16,377 nt of DNA from DASZZV01 sp035544835 (GTDB lineage Bacteria > Acidobacteriota > Thermoanaerobaculia > Gp7-AA8), in assembly GCA_035544835.1 (NCBI GenBank), contig DASZZV010000382.1, positions 1 to 16,377 on the forward strand, read 5' to 3'. The translations under genes were made by a program, and so were the position numbers. The stretch's first letter is position 1; each line of letters opens with the position of its first letter. The notes under the pieces were generated by a model, which had not been told where the DNA came from, made no database searches, and saw nothing but the letters and a program-made list of their open reading frames with translations. This document shows, piece after piece, positions 1 through 7,592 of the stretch.

Positions 1-180
1 CGCAAGTCCCGAACCGGCCGTAACCCCAAGACCGGCGCCAGAGTCGAGGTCCCTTCCAAGAAGATTCCCTACTTCAAACCAGGCAAGGAGCTCAAGGAGC
101 TGATCAATGTCTCCAGCGATGGACCACTCGATGCTGTGGAAAAGTCGCTCCCAACTGCGCCCGAATCGTCCGACGTCTGA
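1..180 (+). CDS. IHF/HU family DNA-binding protein, C-terminal end (partial)
   Basis: The frame is open from the first base and ends at TGA 178-180, giving 59 residues. It begins RKSRTGRNPKTGARVEVP and continues through KKIPYFKPGKELKELIN, the DNA-binding arm and last helix of the HU/IHF family. The GRNPKTG and FKPGKELKE wording is nearer to IHF-beta than to HU, but the two cannot be separated from this end alone. About 20 residues follow the usual family end, rich in Ser, Pro and acidic residues. The family bends DNA as a dimer in the nucleoid. The stop overlaps the start of the HIT gene by one base (TGATG), so this gene probably heads, or sits early in, the envelope operon. The start lies upstream of the window. 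Confidence 0.88.
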   Translation, partial: RKSRTGRNPKTGARVEVPSKKIPYFKPGKELKELINVSSDGPLDAVEKSLPTAPESSDV

Positions 181-686
181 TGGATGTTCTCTTTACTCCC
201 TGGAGATATGACTACTTGACCGCCCCGAAAAAGGAGAATCACAACTGCATCTTCTGCGTTGCAGCCGCTTGTCCTGATATGGACAAGACATTGACGGTCC
301 ACCGAAACGATTCCGTCGTAGTGATGCTGAACCGATACCCCTACACCAATGGTCACCTGATGGTTGCGCCAGTGGACCATAAGGCCCTGCTTTACGACAC
401 CAGCGCCGACGTTCTTCTGGGACTGATTCGCGCCGCCGCCGACGCTCAACGCATTCTCGCCGACACCTACCGTCCTCAGGGGTTCAACATCGGCATGAAC
501 TTCGGCGAGGTTGCCGGCGCAGGTATCGCCGACCACTACCACATGCATATCGTTCCACGGTGGGGCGGCGATCACAACTTCATGTCGGTGACCGGCGCGA
601 CGAGGCTGGTTCCCGAAGCGCTGGAGACAACTTTCAGCAAGTTGAAGCCGCGCTTCGAGCAGATCGCCTCGAGCTCTCATCCATGA
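180..686 (+). CDS. HIT family nucleotide hydrolase/phosphorylase
   Basis: This 168-residue protein has the histidine triad H119-Y-H121-M-H123 in HYHMHIVPRW, which defines the HIT family of nucleotidyl hydrolases and transferases; H121 is the expected nucleophile. C23 and C26 (CIFC) with upstream H21 look like a zinc-binding N-terminal site. The N-terminus MDVLFTPWRYDYL and the NRYPYTNGHLMVAP segment match the group often named AP4A phosphorylase or Fhit-like, which cleaves diadenosine polyphosphates or AMP derivatives. The exact substrate cannot be read from the sequence. The ATG at 180 overlaps the preceding TGA and has no clear Shine-Dalgarno, so translational coupling is likely. The stop overlaps the next ATG at 683. 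Cytosolic; length is normal for the family. Confidence 0.93.
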   Translation: MDVLFTPWRYDYLTAPKKENHNCIFCVAAACPDMDKTLTVHRNDSVVVMLNRYPYTNGHLMVAPVDHKALLYDTSADVLLGLIRAAADAQRILADTYRPQGFNIGMNFGEVAGAGIADHYHMHIVPRWGGDHNFMSVTGATRLVPEALETTFSKLKPRFEQIASSSHP

Positions 687-1048
687 AGAGACACTCGATC
701 GCAGCAATGGTTCTGGCTTTTCTCGTTCCAGGAGGAGGGCACTTCTTTCTGGGCAGGCGAGCAAAGGCCATCGTCTTCTTCATCGTAATCATCGTTTTGT
801 TTCTGAGTGGCCTGGCCATCGAGGGCAAGGTCTACCGCTTCGAGTCAGGACAGCCGCTCACCAATCTCGCCACGTTTGCATCGATGGGAGTCGGTCTGCC
901 ATACGCATTGGCGCGCCTGCTGGGCGGTTTCGGAAACATCGAGTCGATCACCTTCGAATACGGAACAGCCTTCACGCTGACGGCCGGCCTGATGAACCTG
1001 CTGCTGGTCCTCGATTCCTATGACATCGCCGAGGGGCGGAAGGAATGA
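683..1048 (+). CDS. small membrane protein, DUF6677-like
   Basis: The 121-residue protein starts at ATG 683, inside the stop of the HIT gene (ATGA). The start is chosen because MKRHSIAAMVLAFLVPGGGH begins the recognisable protein; an upstream in-frame start at 560 would lie deep inside the HIT gene. The N-terminus, with PGGGHFFLGRR followed by a long hydrophobic stretch (about residues 28-48), resembles the TM2-like DUF6677 family of small inner-membrane proteins common in Acidobacteriota. Two further hydrophobic segments lie near residues 72-90 and 100-115. No catalytic residues are visible and the function is unknown. The stop overlaps the next ATG (1045-1048), so it is translated as part of the envelope operon. 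Confidence 0.8.
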   Translation: MKRHSIAAMVLAFLVPGGGHFFLGRRAKAIVFFIVIIVLFLSGLAIEGKVYRFESGQPLTNLATFASMGVGLPYALARLLGGFGNIESITFEYGTAFTLTAGLMNLLLVLDSYDIAEGRKE

Positions 1049-1233
1049 CGGCCCTGCAGAATCACGTAATCCTGATGTTTCTCTACGCGGTCTGTACGGG
1101 AGTTTTTTTCTCGCTGCTGTGGAAAGAAACGCGTGCCGAGCGCCTGCGAACTTTCGTCGTGATTTTCTGTTCGTTGTTCATCGGAGGCGTGATTCTCGCC
1201 TGGGTCATGTACCCGTTTCCGCTGAAGAAGTGA
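1045..1233 (+). CDS. 62-aa two-helix membrane protein, family not recognised
   Basis: A 62-residue ORF starting at ATG 1045 within the upstream stop (ATGA) and ending at TGA 1231-1233, which overlaps the GTG start of the VanZ-like gene. A GAGGGG Shine-Dalgarno-like stretch lies about 8 nt before the ATG. Two hydrophobic segments (about residues 8-24 and 37-55) flank a short charged loop KETRAERLR, so a helical hairpin in the inner membrane is expected. A competing longer frame runs from 1020 through the VanZ gene, but its residues before 1230 are Arg-rich and look like a shadow. I do not recognise a family. Exact overlaps at both ends support a real gene. Confidence 0.68.
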   Translation: MTALQNHVILMFLYAVCTGVFFSLLWKETRAERLRTFVVIFCSLFIGGVILAWVMYPFPLKK

Positions 1234-1661
1234 GCGTGCTGTTCTCAGCCGGCGCCGGCAGACTCTTCGACGGGAGACTGACCTCCAGCCGTTTCGAACC
1301 GATCCTTCGTTGCATCCCCGTGGTCGTTTATCTCCTCGCGATCTTCTCTGTCTCCTCAATCCCCGGAAAGGAGATCCATCTCGTAGTCAGCGACAAGCTC
1401 GCCCATTTCACCGAGTATTTCATTCTGGCCGTTCTGTTGACGTTCGCGGCCGCAGGGCTGAGTCGGTCGCGCGTGACGCATTGGCACTTTCTGGCCTGTT
1501 GGTTTTTTGCAGCTATGTACGCAGCGTCCGACGAAATTCACCAGGGCTTCGTGCCCAATCGCGACTCGTCCATTCTGGATTGGACCGCCGATGCCTTCGG
1601 CGCGGCCGCAGCGTTGATTCTGATCTCGATGGCAGTCCGACAGTTGCGAGCGACGCAGTGA
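1230..1661 (+). CDS. VanZ-like membrane protein
   Basis: The 143-residue protein is read from GTG 1230, which overlaps the previous TGA (GTGA). Hydrophobic segments lie near residues 28-44, 62-76, 86-100 and 120-137. The VanZ-like signature is clear: DKLAHFTEYF at 55-64 and SDEIHQGFVPNRDSSILDWTAD at 100-121 (residues S100, D101, E102, H104, Q105, R111, D117, W118, D121 are the conserved ones). The family is named after VanZ, which raises teicoplanin resistance, but most chromosomal members have no proven role; a cell-envelope role is only suggested by its place before lpxB. The stop overlaps the GTG of lpxB. A second in-frame GTG at 1236 could also be the start. Confidence 0.85.
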   Translation: MSVLFSAGAGRLFDGRLTSSRFEPILRCIPVVVYLLAIFSVSSIPGKEIHLVVSDKLAHFTEYFILAVLLTFAAAGLSRSRVTHWHFLACWFFAAMYAASDEIHQGFVPNRDSSILDWTADAFGAAAALILISMAVRQLRATQ

Positions 1662-2776
1662 AACTTTACGTCGTGGCCGGCGAGGCCTCCGGTGACCTGC
1701 ATGCCGCCGAAGTCGCGCGCGAACTGAGACTGCGCGAGCCGGGAATCCAGTTCCTCGGAATCGGCGGAGAGAGGCTCGTTCGCGAAGGGCTGAAGACAGC
1801 CCACGACTTCGAGAAGCTCGGCGTGGTGGGGCTCTTCAATGTCATCCGCCATCTGCCGATGTTCCGCCGGCTCTTTCGCGCCGTAGTGAGGGAAATCGAA
1901 AGAGAGAAACCCGACGCTGTTCTGCTCGTCGACTATCCCGGCTTCAATCTTCGCCTGGCCAGAAAATGCAAAGAGCTTGGAATCAAAGTCATCTACTACA
2001 TCTCTCCACAGGTCTGGGCCTGGAAGCAGAGTCGGGTTCGCGACATCGCACGGTTCGTCGATCTCATGATCGTGATCTTCCCCTTTGAAAAAGACTTTTA
2101 CGAACGCCATGGTGTGAAAGCCGAGTACCTCGGTCATCCGCTTGTCGAGCAACTCGCTGACGTTCGCCGGATCGGCACCAATCAACCTTCCCATCCTCTG
2201 CGGATCGCGCTCATGCCGGGAAGTCGACGGCTGGAGATCGAGACTCTCCTCCCCGAAATGCTGCGCGCCGCCGAGATCCTCAGTGCCAGGAGAACCGTCC
2301 GCGCTTTCCTCATTCGCGCCGAGACCATTGGCCGCGACCAACTCGAGCCAATCCTCTCGAGGTCGACGGTTCCTATCGAGGTTAAAGAGGGCAGAGCAGC
2401 GCTACGAGACAGCGACCTTTGCCTCTGCTCCTCGGGGACGGCCACTTTGGAGGCTGCTGTGATCGGAGTTCCGACGATCGTTTTGTACCGGCTCTCCCGT
2501 CTCACCTACATGCTGGCCCGGCGCCTCGTTCACCTCCCGTTCTTCAGTCTCATCAACATCGTCGGGGAAGGGGAGATCGCGCCGGAGCTTCTGCAGTCCC
2601 AGGTCACCGGAGAAGAGATCGCTCGTCGAGCAGAGGAGATGCTCGAGCCTGCCAGGTATGCCGAGATTCTCGCCCAGCTGGCTGAAGTGCGCAGCCGCCT
2701 CGGCGAAGCGGGTGCCAGTGGCAGGGCCGCCGAACGCATTCTGGCCTTTACCGGTGCCAGCTCGAGCAGCCGATGA
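1658..2776 (+). CDS. lpxB: lipid-A-disaccharide synthase LpxB
   Basis: This 372-residue GT19 enzyme is close in size to E. coli LpxB (382). It joins UDP-2,3-diacylglucosamine to lipid X to make the tetraacyl disaccharide 1-phosphate, at the cytosolic face of the inner membrane. Landmarks in order are VAGEASGDLHAA near residue 6, FLGIGGERL, LVDYPGFNLRLA, YYISPQVWAWKQSR, EYLGHPLVE, LMPGSRRLEIE near 185, and SGTATLEAAVIGVPTIVLY in the C-terminal nucleotide-binding half. The GTG at 1658 is chosen because the GEASGD motif must lie at the N-terminus and because it overlaps the stop of the VanZ-like gene (GTGA). The frame stays open far upstream only as a shadow of that gene. msbA follows after 38 bp. 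Confidence 0.96.
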   Translation: MKLYVVAGEASGDLHAAEVARELRLREPGIQFLGIGGERLVREGLKTAHDFEKLGVVGLFNVIRHLPMFRRLFRAVVREIEREKPDAVLLVDYPGFNLRLARKCKELGIKVIYYISPQVWAWKQSRVRDIARFVDLMIVIFPFEKDFYERHGVKAEYLGHPLVEQLADVRRIGTNQPSHPLRIALMPGSRRLEIETLLPEMLRAAEILSARRTVRAFLIRAETIGRDQLEPILSRSTVPIEVKEGRAALRDSDLCLCSSGTATLEAAVIGVPTIVLYRLSRLTYMLARRLVHLPFFSLINIVGEGEIAPELLQSQVTGEEIARRAEEMLEPARYAEILAQLAEVRSRLGEAGASGRAAERILAFTGASSSSR

Positions 2777-2787
2777 ACGAAAGTCGC

Positions 2788-2793
2788 TACACT
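2788..2793 (+). promoter_or_regulatory. possible -10 element ahead of msbA
   Basis: TACACT matches 4 of 6 bases of TATAAT and lies 21 nt before the msbA start, in the only real gap (38 bp) of the operon. There is no convincing -35 hexamer and no Shine-Dalgarno before the ATG at 2815. It may mark an internal promoter, but the evidence is slight. Confidence 0.2.
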
Positions 2794-2814
2794 TGTCGTG
2801 GCATCGCCTGACCT

Positions 2815-4707
2815 ATGGATATCCTCCGCAGACTCTACAGTTATCTCCGCCCGTATCGGGGGTGGGCCATCCTGGCTTTCGCCAGCATGGTCGTGGTGTC
2901 GATGACCTACGGAGCGCTGGTTGCCCTCTCGAAGCCTCTCTTTGATGAGGTGCTTTCGAAGGACACGGGACCGAAGCCCGTCTCGGTCGACCACAAGTCA
3001 CGCGCCGTCGATATGGTGTTGCACCGCGATCTTCCCGAGGGACAGCGAGGAGCCTTCGTCAACGCCGTCGATCGGATGACCAGCGGACCGCGGCACTGGT
3101 GGGCCTCGCATCGTCAGGATCGATGGAAGTACATTCCTTACCTGCTCCTGGTCATTTTCGTGATCCGAGCCATCACCTCCTTTTTCTCTGAATACAGTTT
3201 TCAGAAGGTGGGACTGTCGACGGTCCGTGATCTCAGAAATGAGCTCTACGAATCGATTATTCACCAGTCCAACCGCTTCTTTGCGCAGCGCACGACAGGG
3301 GAGCTGGTAAGTCGGATCATCTCGGACGCCGACGCAATTCAGGCTGCGGTCTCCATACGCATGGGCGATCTCTTTCAGGAGAGCATCAACCTCCTGGTGC
3401 TGGCAGTGTTCGTGTTCGTCTCGAATACGGAGCTGGCCGTCTTCGCTTTCATCGTCGCGCCGATCATCGTCATTCCGGTGGTGAATTTCGGTCGCCGTCT
3501 CCGCAAAACGACCTATAAGTCTCAGGAGCGGATGGCTGACATCAGTACGATTCTGGAGGAGACCATCAAGGGCGTCCGAATCGTGAAGGCCTTCGCTATG
3601 GAGCCGTTCGAGATCGCCCGCTTTCATGAGGCAACGCAGAACCATCTGAATATGAATCTCAAGGGACAGCGCATCCAGGCCATGACGTCTCCGGTGATGG
3701 AGATGCTGGCCGGCGTCTGCATGGCGCTCCTTTTTCTCTACGCCGGAGTTCGTATTCACGCCGGGAGCATCACGCAGGGCGAGTTCATCAGCTTCCTGCT
3801 GGCGCTGGCGATGATGTACGCGCCGATCAAGCGCCTCAACAAGGTCAACCTGGCCATGAATACGGCCCTCTCGGCCGCCGAGCGCGTTTTTCAGATGCTC
3901 GACGTCGAGAACGACGTCAAAGAGAAATCCGATGCTCTACGTCTCACCTCGATCGGCTCAGGCATCCGCTATGAAGGTGTGACCTTCTCGTACGGAGCGA
4001 ATCCGATTCTGAAAAACATAGACCTGCAGATCGCGCCGGGCGAAGTCGTCGCCGTCGTTGGCGGTAGCGGCGCCGGTAAGTCGACGCTCGTGAATCTCCT
4101 CCCCCGGTTTTATGACGTTACCGGCGGAACGATCACCATCGACCATCACGATGTTCGGGACCTGACGCTGTCGTCTCTTCGTAGCCTCATGGGTTATGTG
4201 ACTCAGGAAGTGGTGCTCTTCAACGACACCGTTCGCGCCAACATCAGCTATGGCAGAAGCGACATCCCGGAAGAAAAGGTCATCTCCGCGGCTAAGGCAG
4301 CGAACGCTCATGAGTTCATTTCTCAATTGAGCGACGGCTATGACTCGCGAATCGGAGAGTCGGGAGTGCTTCTGTCTGGTGGCCAGCGGCAGCGACTGGC
4401 CATCGCCCGCGCCCTGTTGAAAGATCCACCGATCCTGGTTCTCGATGAGGCTACCTCAGCGCTCGACACGGAATCCGAACGACTGGTGCAACAGGCTCTG
4501 GCGAACCTGATGAAGGGAAGGACGACGCTGGTCATCGCCCACCGCCTCTCCACCATCAGGAGTGCCGACCGGATCATCGTCCTCGATCGCGGCGAGATCA
4601 GTGACGTGGGTCGTCATGAGGAGCTGCTCGGCCGCAAGGGTATCTACCGGAAGCTTTACGACATGCAGTTCCTCGAAGAGGACCAGTTGTCGGAGGCCCT
4701 GACTTGA
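2815..4707 (+). CDS. msbA: MsbA-like lipid A exporter, ABC half-transporter
   Basis: The 630-residue protein is a fused membrane and ATPase half-transporter expected to work as a homodimer, flipping lipid A across the inner membrane. The membrane domain (about 1-350) includes the extended ELYESIIHQSNRFFAQRTTGEL coupling region. The ATPase domain has Walker A GGSGAGKS at 416-423, signature LSGGQ at 520-524, Walker B ILVLDE at 540-545 with catalytic E545, and the H-loop in VIAHRLST. A loop of about 60 residues (50-110), with charged stretches, sits between the first two membrane helices, making it longer than the E. coli protein (582). Its place directly after lpxB supports MsbA over other type IV ABC exporters. 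TGA 4705-4707 overlaps the TTG of the acyltransferase. Confidence 0.92.
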   Translation: MDILRRLYSYLRPYRGWAILAFASMVVVSMTYGALVALSKPLFDEVLSKDTGPKPVSVDHKSRAVDMVLHRDLPEGQRGAFVNAVDRMTSGPRHWWASHRQDRWKYIPYLLLVIFVIRAITSFFSEYSFQKVGLSTVRDLRNELYESIIHQSNRFFAQRTTGELVSRIISDADAIQAAVSIRMGDLFQESINLLVLAVFVFVSNTELAVFAFIVAPIIVIPVVNFGRRLRKTTYKSQERMADISTILEETIKGVRIVKAFAMEPFEIARFHEATQNHLNMNLKGQRIQAMTSPVMEMLAGVCMALLFLYAGVRIHAGSITQGEFISFLLALAMMYAPIKRLNKVNLAMNTALSAAERVFQMLDVENDVKEKSDALRLTSIGSGIRYEGVTFSYGANPILKNIDLQIAPGEVVAVVGGSGAGKSTLVNLLPRFYDVTGGTITIDHHDVRDLTLSSLRSLMGYVTQEVVLFNDTVRANISYGRSDIPEEKVISAAKAANAHEFISQLSDGYDSRIGESGVLLSGGQRQRLAIARALLKDPPILVLDEATSALDTESERLVQQALANLMKGRTTLVIAHRLSTIRSADRIIVLDRGEISDVGRHEELLGRKGIYRKLYDMQFLEEDQLSEALT

Positions 4708-5377
4708 AGCGGGATTGGGGACTGGTGCTCATCCCGCGTATCGCCGCGCTTTTTATCTGGTCCCTCTATGCCACATTGAGAGTTCGCTTCCATGGTGCTG
4801 AAGTGATCGACGACTTCGACGCCAAAGGGCAGAAGTACGTGATCCCCTTCTGGCATGGCCACCTGCTCCTGATGGTTTACTCGCGATTCAAGAAGCCGAT
4901 GACGGTGATGATGTCCAAGCACCGCGACGGCGAACTGATCGCCAGGACAGTGGCGCATTTCGGCGTCGATGCGGCGCGGGGCTCGACGACGAGGGGAGGG
5001 CTGGCTGCGCTTCGCGAGATGCTGAAAATTGCCTCTCGTGGTGAGAATCTCGCCTTCACGCCCGACGGACCAAAGGGACCGGCCCGCGTTCTTCAGATCG
5101 GTGTGGTGCTGGCCGCCCAGAAAAGCGGAAGCCCGATCATTCCGGCCGTGGTGGTCAGCGAAAAAAAAAAGTTCTTTCGTCCTGGGATCGATTCGAGGTT
5201 CCGTATCCTTTCTCTCGCGTAATTTTTCTTTACGGGACGCCCGTCCATGTTGATAAGCACTTCCGCTCCGAAGAGCTGGATGTTGTCCGCACTGAGATCG
5301 AGACCACGATGAATTCTCTCGTCGATCTGGGCGCCCGCGATTTCGACCGCCTGTTTAAGGAAGGGAAAAGAGGGTGA
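4704..5377 (+). CDS. DUF374-type lysophospholipid acyltransferase, frame broken at an A10 run
   Basis: TTG 4704 overlaps the msbA stop. The first frame shows FWHGH (49-53), SKHRDGE (71-77), RGSTTRGG and TPDGP (119-123), the signature of DUF374 lysophospholipid acyltransferase-like proteins, which often sit beside msbA or Kdo transferase genes. After EKKK (residues 153-156), encoded by the A10 run 5161-5170, the frame leaves the family sequence and stops at 5220-5222. Adding one base at the run gives KVLSSWDRFEVPYPFSR and then VIFLYGTPV, the expected family C-terminus, and an ORF to TGA 5375-5377 that overlaps the patatin GTG. The restored protein is 224 residues, normal for the family. The cause may be a sequencing error (true A11), a real mutation, or recoding by slippage. 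An N-terminal hydrophobic segment (about 8-24) suggests inner-membrane attachment. Confidence 0.85.
5161..5170 (+). other. A10 homopolymer at the acyltransferase frame break
   Basis: Ten consecutive A residues follow G5160 and precede G5171. Reading with one extra base here (-1 shift) joins the two halves of the DUF374 gene without a gap. The run is a good site for polymerase slippage or for tandem -1 ribosomal slippage on AAA codons, and is also a typical place for a sequencing indel. An A8 run at 8032-8039 in the DUF4388 gene does not break its frame. Confidence 0.9.
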
Positions 5378-6513
5378 GCACGGAAGATGTTGATGGCTCG
5401 CCCGTTGATTTCCAGAGTCCATCACCGGCTTTGTATCCAGGGATCGCGCTCTGCCTGTCGGGTGGTGGCTACCGCGCTATGCTCTTTCACGCTGGCGCGC
5501 TGTGGCGGCTGAACGAATCGGCGATTCTGTACCGCATCGATCATTTTTCCAGTGTGTCGGGCGGCTCGATCATCGCCGGTCTTCTCGCACTTCGCTGGCA
5601 GAAGCTGGATTTCAGGAACGGTGTAGCCACCAATCTCGTCGAGCAGGTCGTTGAGCCGATTCGCCGGCTTGCTTCCTCAACGATCGACGTCGCCTCCATC
5701 GTAGAGGGGCTCATGACTCCGGGCTCGATCAGCAACCGGGTGATGGACGCCTATCGTCTCCATCTCTTCGGCAATCACACCCTTCAGGATCTTCCCGACA
5801 CTCCAAGGTTCGTATTCAATGCCACCAACGTTCAGTCGGGCGTCCTCTGGCGCTTCATGAAGGCCTACATGCGCGATTACCGGGTAGGCGAAGTAAAGAA
5901 TCCGAAAGTGGAGTTAGCAGTGGCCGTGGCAGCGTCATCGGCATTTCCACCGTTCCTCTCACCGGTGCGCCTGCGGCTCGATCCCTCCGACTTCAGTCCG
6001 CCCTCGCAAGGAGAGGAACTGCTCGGCGACGAATTCCGGCGCGATGTGTTCCTCACCGATGGTGGTGTCTACGACAACCTCGGACTCGAGACGGCCTGGA
6101 AGCGGTACCAGACGATTCTCGCCAGCGATGCCGGCGGAAAGATGGCCGATGTGGCCTTCCCGAAAACGGATTGGGCGCGCCACAGCAGACGCATCCTCGA
6201 CCTCGTCGACAATCAGGTGCGTGCGCTTCGCAAACGTCAGCTGCTCGACTCCTACCGGCAGGGCGTTCGAACAGGCGGGTACTGGGGCATTCGGTCGGAC
6301 ATCGCCGACTTCAATCTTCCCGACGCACTGCCGGCGCCCCATGAGCAATCGATGGAGTTGGCCAATCTCGAGACGCGACTGGCGGCGACGCCGGCATCGA
6401 CTCAGGAGCGTTTGATCAATTGGGGCTACGCCGTGTGTGATGCCGCAATTCGCCGTCACTATGATCGCTCCTTGCCGCGGCCGTCCGGATTCCCGTACGC
6501 AGGCGGAATCTGA
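5374..6513 (+). CDS. patatin-like phospholipase
   Basis: The 379-residue protein starts at GTG 5374, overlapping the stop of the restored acyltransferase frame, with AAGGAAGGG upstream as a plausible ribosome binding site. The patatin fold is shown by the oxyanion loop SGGGYRA at 29-35, the nucleophile elbow SSVSGGS with predicted catalytic S62, and the catalytic Asp in TDGGVYDN (D229). These form the Ser-Asp dyad of patatin/cPLA2-type lipid acyl hydrolases. No signal peptide is seen, so it probably acts on the inner leaflet or in the cytosol. Being last in a lipid A and acyltransferase operon, it may remove acyl chains from phospholipids or lysolipids; the substrate is inferred. Palindrome A begins 3 bp after its stop and may help end transcription. 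Confidence 0.92.
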   Translation: MSTEDVDGSPVDFQSPSPALYPGIALCLSGGGYRAMLFHAGALWRLNESAILYRIDHFSSVSGGSIIAGLLALRWQKLDFRNGVATNLVEQVVEPIRRLASSTIDVASIVEGLMTPGSISNRVMDAYRLHLFGNHTLQDLPDTPRFVFNATNVQSGVLWRFMKAYMRDYRVGEVKNPKVELAVAVAASSAFPPFLSPVRLRLDPSDFSPPSQGEELLGDEFRRDVFLTDGGVYDNLGLETAWKRYQTILASDAGGKMADVAFPKTDWARHSRRILDLVDNQVRALRKRQLLDSYRQGVRTGGYWGIRSDIADFNLPDALPAPHEQSMELANLETRLAATPASTQERLINWGYAVCDAAIRRHYDRSLPRPSGFPYAGGI

Positions 6514-6515
6514 CA

Positions 6516-6663
6516 GTCTTCGCCCAGAGCACGAAGTGTTGAGAAGAAGGATTCTGCCGCATCACCGAGGGGAGCGGGCGCCTGGCCCGCTCTGCAGTAA
6601 CACGACGATTCTTCGAGCATTCGCTCGAAGAGCGGGCGAGGCGCCCGCTCCCCTCGGTGATGC
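6516..6663 (+). repeat. BIME-like nested palindrome, copy A (148 bp)
   Basis: A 43-bp unique flank (6516-6558) is followed by a 105-bp palindrome: left arm 6559-6593, centre 6594-6628 and right arm 6629-6663. The 35-bp arms are inverted copies with one mismatch. The right arm can also fold on itself (GAGCGGGCG, 3-nt loop, CGCCCGCTC), as can the left with one mismatch, and the centre holds a third hairpin CTTCGAGC ... GCTCGAAG with loop ATTC. Copy A is about 97% identical to copy B over the full 148 bp, with 4 differences seen. It lies between the converging patatin and DUF4349 genes, where it could also act as a two-way terminator. Confidence 0.9.
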
Positions 6664-6711
6664 GCGAGTGTGTTTACATCTTCCACAGGCAGTGCCACAC
6701 AAGAAGGGACT

Positions 6712-7578
6712 TCATAGCGCCTCCACCTTCGCCATGAACCGGCGCATTCGCCTGAAGCTGAAGCGAGCCACGAAGACGAGAATCAGCAACACCAGCGCTA
6801 CTGGAAGCACGTAGATCCCGACCCATATCAATCCCTCGGTCAGTGTTTTCACCGTCGCGACGAGTGCTCTTCCGGCATTTCTTACCGACACCAGTGGTCT
6901 CCAGCCCGGTTCGACTACAGGCCTGGCCAGCACGTCGGGGGTCAGGTCGACAGTGATCGTCGACAGGGTCGTCATCTGATCGAGGTAGCGCATTCGTCCG
7001 CGCATGCGCTCGATTTCGCCGCGAACCTTGGTCAGCTCTCCGTAGATCTCGAGAACCTCTGAGGCTTTCTGGGATCGCAGACGGATGGTCGTGAGAAGCT
7101 CCCGCAGCTCTTTCTCAGTCGCTTCCATGTTGATGAGCTGTGCGCCGAGGTCGCTGTACTCCTCGGAAACATCCTGTCCCGAGAGCGTCTCGGATTCGAT
7201 ACGAACGGCGGACTTACGGATGTCGACCAGGACGGGATAAAGCTCGTGGGCAGGAATCCGAAGGGTGGCAGTAGCCCGGAGTTGGTCAAGCTCACGCCAC
7301 TGACGCATGTCGGCCAGGTAGCCGCCTTTCGCCTGAACGGCCGTGGTGATTTTCTGGAGCGCTGCGGCGGAGTTTGTGACGACCAGGCTTAGGTTCGCGG
7401 TTTGAATCACCATCCGCGCCTGTCCCTGTGAGGCCGCCGGCGAAGACCGCTTTTTCGGCGAAGAGACTTCGCCTTGCGCTACGTCGGTCTGGACCGCGGA
7501 ACGGGACGCCGCTTTCCGGCAGGACGAACTGAGAAGAATCGAAACCAGAACGGTCGAAACCAGAATCCGACGAGACAT
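6712..7578 (-). CDS. DUF4349-domain lipoprotein-like membrane protein
   Basis: The start is ATG 7578-7576, preceded 8 nt upstream by GGAGGG; longer readings to 7800 only translate palindrome B. The 288-residue protein begins MSRRILVSTVLVSILLSSSC, a signal sequence with possible lipid-attachment Cys at 20, though the lipobox is weak. A Ser/Lys-rich linker leads into the DUF4349 region (about 55-272), with MVIQTANLSLVV, GGYLADMRQW and a coiled coil (about 145-203, ending MRGRMRYLDQMTTLSTITVDL). A C-terminal hydrophobic helix at 250-271 is followed by RFSFRRMRR. This order is usual for DUF4349 proteins, which have no established function. The likely topology is an anchored, mostly periplasmic coiled-coil protein. 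It is bracketed by direct repeats A and B. Confidence 0.87.
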   Translation of the reverse strand: MSRRILVSTVLVSILLSSSCRKAASRSAVQTDVAQGEVSSPKKRSSPAASQGQARMVIQTANLSLVVTNSAAALQKITTAVQAKGGYLADMRQWRELDQLRATATLRIPAHELYPVLVDIRKSAVRIESETLSGQDVSEEYSDLGAQLINMEATEKELRELLTTIRLRSQKASEVLEIYGELTKVRGEIERMRGRMRYLDQMTTLSTITVDLTPDVLARPVVEPGWRPLVSVRNAGRALVATVKTLTEGLIWVGIYVLPVALVLLILVFVARFSFRRMRRFMAKVEAL

Positions 7579-7586
7579 GCGCGTAA

Positions 7587-7592
7587 CCCTCC
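7587..7592 (-). promoter_or_regulatory. Shine-Dalgarno of the DUF4349 gene
   Basis: GGAGGG on the minus strand lies 8 nt before the ATG at 7578. This decides the start over the more distant upstream in-frame codons. Confidence 0.65.

Noticed and set aside
69..764. Long minus-strand ORF opposite the HIT gene
   Set aside because: The plus strand carries clear HU/IHF and HIT motifs; the opposite frame has no recognisable domain and is a codon-bias shadow.
1538..2341. Minus-strand ORF opposite lpxB, and similar long antisense ORFs opposite msbA, patatin, uup and M20
   Set aside because: Each mirrors a gene with conserved motifs and shows no family of its own.
5029..5253. Separate small gene overlapping the acyltransferase break
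   Set aside because: Its frame is not the one that restores the DUF374 C-terminus and it shows no family features.
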